Assembly: GCA_022791995.1 (NCBI GenBank)
Contig: JAAWAD010000057.1
Location: 1-42,738 of the forward strand
Origin: Lawsonibacter sp.
Lineage (GTDB): Bacteria; Bacillota; Clostridia; Oscillospirales; Oscillospiraceae
DNA length: 42,738 bases
Reading direction: 5' to 3'
The number at the start of each line of letters is the position of its first letter. Position 1 is the first letter of the stretch. Positions 38,421-42,738 of the stretch are shown piece after piece. Under the pieces are notes generated by a model. The model had not been told where the DNA came from. It saw nothing but the letters and a program-made list of their open reading frames with translations, and made no database searches. The position numbers were made by a program, and so were the translations under genes.

Positions 38421-40187
38421 CTACATCAGGACAATCTCGTCCTTGAACAGGCGAGCGACACAGTGCCGGGATATATGGCGCAGACGGAGCACCTCGTTTC
38501 CAAAACGGATTTTTGTCCCAGGATAGGCGATGCCGCACTCCAGCCGCTCGTTTTCCTTTTCCTCGTCCTCTTCGGGTTCTCCGCCCTCTTCGCTCTCCTC
38601 CAGCTGATGAAGCTTGAGCTCGGCGGCTGCAAGCTTCATCTTTGTCTTACCCAAAAGGCTGGATTTGACTGGGCTATCGGGCTGGCACTCCAGCTTTTCC
38701 AGTTCCATCTCCAATGCGTTTACCTCTCGCTGGGTAATTTCCAGTTCAAAGTGGGCGCAGGGCTTTCCGCCCAAGGTAACGGAGGTTTTGCACTCAGATT
38801 GAGAGCCAACCACGTTTGCGCAGATCTTCCGGGCCGCCCACACCCGGCCGCCCATGATACTGCCGCGGCCGGATTGGACCAGGACCTCTCCGCCGCAGTA
38901 GATGCTGCTGCCGATGATGCAGTCGGTCTGTAGAGTCTCCCGCACACAAATGGTGGCGTTTTCTACATATTTGGAGAAAATGCTTCGATGGGCCTGGACT
39001 GTGGTGGTGCCGTCGCCTAGAATCCCCTTGACAACAACCAAGTCCCCGCCAGACTCAATGGTGCTGCCGGCCTCGACAACGCCGCCGATGTGGATGTTGC
39101 CCATGGCCCGGACGGTGAAGCCGCTGAGCACATTGCCATGGATGTTGATGTCCCCCAGAAAGTTGAGATCTCCGGTGGAGTAATCCACATCCCCAGGAAT
39201 GTCCAGCACAGGCTTGACCTGGAAGCTCCGCCCGGTAAACTCCACCGACCCGGCAATCGACGCCAGCAGCTGGGTTTCATCCTCACTGATCTCCGTATTT
39301 CTTCCCTTGGGAAGAGGGACGGAGGTTCCACTTTTGGCGGGGATCTCCTGGTCCAGCACAGAGCGGCCCGGCTCGCCCTCGGTAGGCTTAATCAGACGGC
39401 AGATCTCCTGTCCCTGGTCCACGTTGTAAATCAGGTTCAGGGCAGTATAGTCCACCTGGTCAAATTCATCCACCTCCAGTACCCGCTCGATCACCCTGGG
39501 GAAGTTATCCACAATATTGCCGTTTTTCCCGTCAAAGGCGGGTTTTCCTCTGGCGATCAAGTACAGGTTGAAGTACCGCCTGTCGTCATGGGAGAGACGG
39601 TCAACCAATCGGGTATCCACGCCATAGCGGATTCCCTGTTCCAGCAGAGCCTGATGGAGCATGTCCCGGGACAGCTCCTTTCCCTCGCCCACAGGGGGGA
39701 ACACAATCAGCCACGCGTACAATTTGTCTGTGGAGAGGAGAAAATAGGGGAGAGCGTCCAAAATTGGCAGACTCTCCTCCGGCGGTTCTGCGGGCTCCTC
39801 CAGCTTTTTCTCTTTTTTCCCGGCGGCCTTCGCTGATTTTTTGTGCTTTCCCTTGGCAGCCTTCAGACGTGCGCTGCATGCGCCGGTGAGAAGTGTTCGG
39901 AAGCGATTTCGTTCCCGCTGAATCAGCTCCAGCGGAAGCGAGCCGTCTTCATCCAAACAGAGGCGGGGGGCGGGGAGGAATCCGATTTCCTGCCTCCGCT
40001 GGTTGTACAGACGGTAAATTTGATGCTCTGCGGGCAGCTCAATCAGCGCCTGGTTCAGGGGGTCGTCGCTGGAGCGTTCCAAGGTCTCTGCGGCAGCAAC
40101 ACCCGGTTCAGCGTCGAGGATCTCGTCGGGCTCCGCTTCAGATTTTTGCCCAAACAGAAGGGCAGCAAGCTTCTTCCTCATTGACAT
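38421..40187 (-). CDS. FapA family (DUF342) polymer-forming protein
   Basis: The 588-residue protein has a long charged N-terminal region, with a Lys-rich block AAKGKHKKSAKAAGKKEKKLEEP near 108-130. It then has the FapA domain: LIYNVDQGQEICRLIKPTEGEPGRSVLDQEIPAKSG, and the beta-helical repeat part GDVDYSTGDLNFLGDINIHGNVLSGFTVRAMGNIHIGGVVEAGSTIESGGDLVVVKGILG. A coiled coil (about 478-545) and an acidic stretch (ESEEGGEPEEDEEKENE) follow. Such proteins are annotated flagellar assembly protein A, though many occur without flagella. The ribosome site before ATG 40187 is distant, so the second Met (residue 3) could also be used. Confidence 0.88.
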   Translation of the reverse strand: MSMRKKLAALLFGQKSEAEPDEILDAEPGVAAAETLERSSDDPLNQALIELPAEHQIYRLYNQRRQEIGFLPAPRLCLDEDGSLPLELIQRERNRFRTLLTGACSARLKAAKGKHKKSAKAAGKKEKKLEEPAEPPEESLPILDALPYFLLSTDKLYAWLIVFPPVGEGKELSRDMLHQALLEQGIRYGVDTRLVDRLSHDDRRYFNLYLIARGKPAFDGKNGNIVDNFPRVIERVLEVDEFDQVDYTALNLIYNVDQGQEICRLIKPTEGEPGRSVLDQEIPAKSGTSVPLPKGRNTEISEDETQLLASIAGSVEFTGRSFQVKPVLDIPGDVDYSTGDLNFLGDINIHGNVLSGFTVRAMGNIHIGGVVEAGSTIESGGDLVVVKGILGDGTTTVQAHRSIFSKYVENATICVRETLQTDCIIGSSIYCGGEVLVQSGRGSIMGGRVWAARKICANVVGSQSECKTSVTLGGKPCAHFELEITQREVNALEMELEKLECQPDSPVKSSLLGKTKMKLAAAELKLHQLEESEEGGEPEEDEEKENERLECGIAYPGTKIRFGNEVLRLRHISRHCVARLFKDEIVLM

Positions 40188-40348
40188 GTTGAAATCATCA
40201 CTTCCTTACAAATAACATTGGAGAATATAACATATTTTACATGAAGGTGTCTCTCCTGTCAATCCTTGACGAAGGATGGACTGGCGCGGTTTTGCAGGCG
40301 CACAGCTTGGGCATAGACAGTCCGCGCTTGAAGAAGACGAGTACAAGT

Positions 40349-41179
40349 TTAAATGGGCAGCCGGCGCAGCGGGCAGCGGGAGGGGAAGACATGTCCGGCC
40401 AGTCTGTCCAGACCCAGGTCCCGCAGATAGTCCTGGAGGATGGAGGTAGACTGAGTGGATTCCGGCCCCACAATCAGCTCCGTCACCAGGTCCTCCAGGC
40501 TGGCGCCCGCCCTGGTACACATGGTATGCAGATCCAGGGGGTAGTATTTTTTGATTCGTTCGGTGGAGACATGGTAGCCAGGCTTAACATCCAGGAACTC
40601 CCTGCCGAAGGGGGAGACCACCAGGCGCATCTCGTTTTCAGAGGAGAAGGAGGGGTGCTTGAAGGCCACCGAGCGCAGCCACGCATCCTGCATCACCTTT
40701 CGGAGGGCGGGGTCTGTCCCGTCCGCTCCGGCCCGAATCAGGCGGCAGAAGACCTCGGTCAGCTCGTGACCAGTCATATCGTCCTGGTAGAAGACTCTTT
40801 GGAGGGTAACCGCCCCACCGGTCATGCGCTGGAGGAGATCCTCCTGGAAAGCGATGCAGATGCCTCGGCCCCGGTTGCCATACCGCTCCCACTGGGCGGC
40901 GTCGTCCCGAAGAAAGGAGAAGCAGGCGGCATAGGCGGAGTAGAAAAACTCCTTTTTCAGCTCCTCCCGGAACAGGGTTCGGACGGTCCCCATCAGGCGG
41001 TACTCCCCCTCTGTCTCCAGCCGTCTGAGGATGGCTCGGCACAGGCCGCCCATGAAATGGCGCATCTCGGCGGCGTCGTTCATGTTCAAGACGTTGTTTA
41101 CCCGCAGCTGGGCACAGCGGAGAATGCCATCCAGCGCCTGAAAGTCGGTATAGTGGTAGAGTGTATTGTGGTGCTTCAA
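40349..41179 (-). CDS. DUF2971 family protein
   Basis: The 276-residue protein begins with LYHYTDFQALDGIL, the DUF2971 hallmark, then LRVNNVLNMNDAAEMRHFMGG, FFYSAYAACFSFLRDDAAQWERYGNRGRGICIAF, and AFKHPSFSSENEMRLVV. The family fold resembles ADP-ribosyltransferase-like proteins by some annotations; its activity is not established. It stands alone with its own extended -10 promoter, downstream of rpsR behind a terminator. DUF2971 genes are often found among accessory or defence genes, but nothing here supports a defence role. Confidence 0.85.
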   Translation of the reverse strand: MKHHNTLYHYTDFQALDGILRCAQLRVNNVLNMNDAAEMRHFMGGLCRAILRRLETEGEYRLMGTVRTLFREELKKEFFYSAYAACFSFLRDDAAQWERYGNRGRGICIAFQEDLLQRMTGGAVTLQRVFYQDDMTGHELTEVFCRLIRAGADGTDPALRKVMQDAWLRSVAFKHPSFSSENEMRLVVSPFGREFLDVKPGYHVSTERIKKYYPLDLHTMCTRAGASLEDLVTELIVGPESTQSTSILQDYLRDLGLDRLAGHVFPSRCPLRRLPI

Positions 41180-41232
41180 CAGCTTCCCTCCATTCCGGTA
41201 AGGCAGGGCGGGGCCTTTCGCCTTTTTTCAGC

Positions 41233-41261
41233 AGTATACCACAAAAAATGCGGAAAGGGAA
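41233..41261 (-). promoter_or_regulatory. extended -10 promoter for the DUF2971 gene
   Basis: On the minus strand TTCCCT (41261-41256) and TGGTATACT (ending at 41233) are set 17 bp apart. The arrangement is very similar to the promoter at 6991-7019. Confidence 0.5.
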
Positions 41262-41270
41262 CATGGGCAG

Positions 41271-41300
41271 ATAAAAACCCGGAGCTCTGAGAGCTCCGGG
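41271..41300 (-). terminator. terminator of the rpsF-ssb-rpsR operon
   Basis: A perfect 10-bp stem CCCGGAGCTC/GAGCTCCGGG (41278-41287 and 41291-41300) is followed on the minus strand by TTTTTAT, just after the rpsR stop codon. Confidence 0.9.
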
Positions 41301-41314
41301 CAGAAGAATGACAG

Positions 41315-41560
41315 TCAGTCGGTTACATAAGGCAGCAGAGCGATCTGACGAGCCCGCTTGATGGCCTCTGTCAGCTGGCGCTGGTGCATTGCGCAGGTAC
41401 CGGTGGTCCGGCGGGGCAGAATCTTTGCCCGCTCTGAGGTGAACCGGCGCAGCTTCGCGGCGTCCTTATAATCAATGCACTCTACCTTATCCACGCAGAA
41501 GGCACAGACCTTACGGCGCTTACGGCTCCGGGGAGACTTGTTGTCACGTTCCATAGCCAC
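41315..41560 (-). CDS. rpsR: 30S ribosomal protein S18, zinc-binding form
   Basis: S18 binds S6 on the platform of the small subunit. The 81-residue protein has [10 protein letters not shown] and later [28 protein letters not shown]19, C22, C56 and H59 form the zinc-ribbon (C+) version of S18. GTG 41560 lies 8 bases after AAAGGAGG, whereas the in-frame ATG at 41554 lies 14 bases after it, so GTG is preferred. It is the last gene of the rpsF-ssb-rpsR operon, with a terminator after it. Confidence 0.95.
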   Translation of the reverse strand: MAMERDNKSPRSRKRRKVCAFCVDKVECIDYKDAAKLRRFTSERAKILPRRTTGTCAMHQRQLTEAIKRARQIALLPYVTD

Positions 41561-41599
41561 AGAAAAAACCTCCTTTATACGACCATTATGCGGTCAAAA

Positions 41600-42115
41600 T
41601 CAAAACGGCAGCTCGCCGTCATCGGTATCGCCAGTGAGTTCACGGAACTGGTCCCCCTCTGCGGGGGCGCCGCCGTAGGAGGGGGGGGCGCCATAGGACG
41701 GGGCGGAGGGATAACCGCCCTCTCCCTGGCTTTGAGCATAGCCGCCAGAGCGGGCGGGGCTGTAGCTGCCCGAGGGGGCGCCGTCGCCATCCCGCTTGGA
41801 GTCGCCGAAATATACATTGTCGGCGACGACTTCAGCACTGGTGCGCTTGTTGCCGTCTTTATCAGTCCAATCCCGCATTTGAAGCCGGCCTTCCACCACA
41901 GCCATGCGGCCGCGGGTAAAGTAACGGCTGACAAATTCTCCGGTTTGACGCCAGGCAACCACATCAATCCAGTCAGTGGCCCGCTCGCCGGTGGATTTGT
42001 CCTTGAAGTCCCGGTCTACTGCCAGGCGGAAGGAGGCCACCGGGACCCCTGCCTGCGTGCGTCGAAGCTCTGGATCCCGGGCCAGACGGCCCATGATGAT
42101 GATTCGATTGAGCAT
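41600..42115 (-). CDS. ssb: single-stranded DNA-binding protein
   Basis: SSB coats single-stranded DNA in replication and repair. The 171-residue protein has the OB fold (1-105, starting MLNRIIIMGRLARDPELRRTQ), a Gly/Ser/Tyr/Pro-rich flexible linker and the acidic tip DTDDGELPF that binds partner proteins. A run of eight C on the coding strand (41681-41688, codons for Ala-Pro-Pro) lies in the linker, so slippage there would remove the acidic tip. It is in the standard operon with rpsF and rpsR; the rpsF stop is 11 bp upstream. Confidence 0.96.
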   Translation of the reverse strand: MLNRIIIMGRLARDPELRRTQAGVPVASFRLAVDRDFKDKSTGERATDWIDVVAWRQTGEFVSRYFTRGRMAVVEGRLQMRDWTDKDGNKRTSAEVVADNVYFGDSKRDGDGAPSGSYSPARSGGYAQSQGEGGYPSAPSYGAPPSYGGAPAEGDQFRELTGDTDDGELPF

Positions 42116-42126
42116 GACGGCACCCC

Positions 42127-42438
42127 TTACTGGTCCTTGCAGACGATCATGGAGCGCAGCACACCCTCGGTGATACGGAAGATACGATCCAGCTCAGCGG
42201 GAAGGGCGGCAGCGGCGGTAAAGGTCATCAGAACGTAGTAGCCTTCTGTGACCGGCTTGCCCATGTGGTTCTTGATGGGGTAGGCCAGACGGCGCTTGCC
42301 CCACTCGTCAATCTCGGAGACGGTACCGTTTCCCTCTACCACAGTCTTGAACCGGGCAACCAGGGCGGCGATCTTTTCCTCATCCAGAGCGGGATCCAGA
42401 ATGTAGACCGCCTCATAAGTCGCATTAATTTTTGCCAT
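42127..42438 (-). CDS. rpsF: 30S ribosomal protein S6
   Basis: S6 pairs with S18 on the small subunit. The 103-residue protein reads INATYEAVYILDPALDEEKI, then the family core EIDEWGKRRLAYPIKNHMGKPVTEGYYVLMTF. ATG 42438 follows AAGGAGGTG with 6 bases between; a GTG three codons upstream lies within the ribosome site and is rejected. It is first in the operon with ssb and rpsR, behind a structured leader. Confidence 0.96.
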   Translation of the reverse strand: MAKINATYEAVYILDPALDEEKIAALVARFKTVVEGNGTVSEIDEWGKRRLAYPIKNHMGKPVTEGYYVLMTFTAAAALPAELDRIFRITEGVLRSMIVCKDQ

Positions 42439-42535
42439 GTTTTGCACCTCCTTATGGACATATGGCCCCGCAGCTATTGCGGGGCAAGGATGTTCTGCCT
42501 CTTGTATACCGACCGGAGGCCGTCCTACTAAAAGG
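42439..42535 (-). promoter_or_regulatory. structured leader of rpsF, candidate S6:S18 autoregulatory site
   Basis: The leader holds a stem GCCCCGC-AATAGCT-GCGGGGC (7 bp), extended by ACAT/ATGT across an internal loop. Further upstream the segment CCTCC can pair with GGAGG of the ribosome site. rpsF leaders bound by the S6:S18 complex are known in bacteria; whether this one carries the specific motif is not clear to me. Confidence 0.4.
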
Positions 42536-42546
42536 CAGTCTTGAAT

Positions 42547-42574
42547 ATTATACCGAATTTAGAGAGAAAGTCAA
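42547..42574 (-). promoter_or_regulatory. promoter of the rpsF operon
   Basis: On the minus strand TTGACT (42574-42569), a 16-bp spacer and TATAAT (42552-42547) lie about 110 bp before rpsF. Confidence 0.78.
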
Positions 42575-42614
42575 GAAAAATTTTTGCTTTCCAGTTTAAT
42601 GGCAGCCGTTACTA

Positions 42615-42669
42615 TTAGTTTGCAGGGAACAAGCACCAGTTAGCTTGCGACCAGCAAGCTAATTTTTTT
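42615..42669 (+). terminator. terminator-like hairpin with two alternative 5' arms, upstream of the last gene
   Basis: TTAGCTTGC-GACCA-GCAAGCTAA (42640-42662) followed by seven T is a complete intrinsic terminator. A second possible left arm, TTAGTTTGC (42615-42623), can pair with the same right arm with one G-U pair. It lies 23 bp before the next start codon, so it may be a transcription attenuator for that gene. Confidence 0.7.
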
Positions 42670-42691
42670 ATACCTAAAGGGGGATTCAATC

Positions 42692-42738
42692 ATGAAAAAG
42701 AAGGATGAAACCCGGTATTTCGTAACGTCAGTTGCCAG
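42692..42738 (+). CDS. start of a gene cut by the window edge
   Basis: ATG 42692 follows an AAAGGGGG ribosome site by 8 bases. The 15 or so visible residues read MKKKDETRYFVTSVA. That is too short to identify. Confidence 0.55.
   Translation, partial: MKKKDETRYFVTSVA

Noticed and set aside
1-42738. CRISPR arrays, tRNA or rRNA genes, prophage or conjugative modules
   Set aside because: No regularly spaced direct repeats, no cloverleaf-like sequences, no integrase, transposase, capsid or relaxase genes were found on either strand.

Overview
The window looks like chromosomal DNA of a high-GC, anaerobic, spore-forming Clostridia lineage. The best guess is Oscillospiraceae, near Flavonifractor, Pseudoflavonifractor or Lawsonibacter; this is an inference from gene content and style, not a database match. 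Supporting signs are sporulation-type genes (a SleB-type hydrolase, a GerMN lipoprotein, a SigH-like sigma factor), strong AGGAGG ribosome binding sites, consensus SigA promoters, U-tract terminators and hairpin-rich dispersed repeats. Most of the window is ordinary core genome. One stretch, about 20.1-24.8 kb, is a decaying accessory region.

Region by region. 1-6.9 kb is an arginine operon, argH(partial)-orf-argC-argJ-orf-argB-argD-argF, with an ArgJ-type acetyl cycle, two unrecognised small genes embedded in it and a terminator after argF. 7.0-9.2 kb holds a family 4 uracil-DNA glycosylase facing a D-Ala-D-Ala carboxypeptidase. 9.3-12.6 kb holds a ComEA-like protein and a response regulator / histidine kinase / GerMN lipoprotein operon. 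12.7-17.6 kb is all on the minus strand: SleB-like hydrolase, DUF4358 lipoprotein, SGNH/GDSL hydrolase, split ThrE-type exporter and DegV. 17.7-20.0 kb is an ECF-type sigma factor followed by an RsgI-like membrane protein with PepSY repeats.

20.1-24.8 kb contains remnants of an alpha/beta hydrolase, an unidentified gene, a LysR regulator, a flavodoxin, a hydrolase-flavodoxin fusion and an SLH protein. In their midst is one intact short-chain dehydrogenase behind a MerR-type promoter with a 19-bp spacer. The LysR and flavodoxin remnants meet head to head where one deletion seems to have removed both 5' ends.

24.9-28.7 kb carries ychF, coaBC and a PhzF-family gene. 28.8-33.0 kb carries an aminotransferase / FAH-family hydrolase / atypical SDR operon with a divergent LysR gene, probably a small catabolic unit of unknown substrate. 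33.0-38.0 kb carries lexA with an SOS-box promoter, a PilZ protein, an unknown gene flanked by repeats, glmM, a SigH-like sigma gene and a double zinc-ribbon protein. 38.0-42.4 kb carries a FapA/CheY pair, a DUF2971 protein and the rpsF-ssb-rpsR operon. The last bases start a further plus-strand gene behind a terminator-like leader.

I found no CRISPR array, tRNA, rRNA, transposase or prophage genes and no clear new multi-gene system. The most interesting signals are the two dispersed non-coding element families (one with compensatory changes in its hairpins), the MerR-type promoter inside the pseudogene cluster, the ECF/RsgI pairing, and the LysR-linked operon with an SDR that lacks its catalytic Tyr and Lys.
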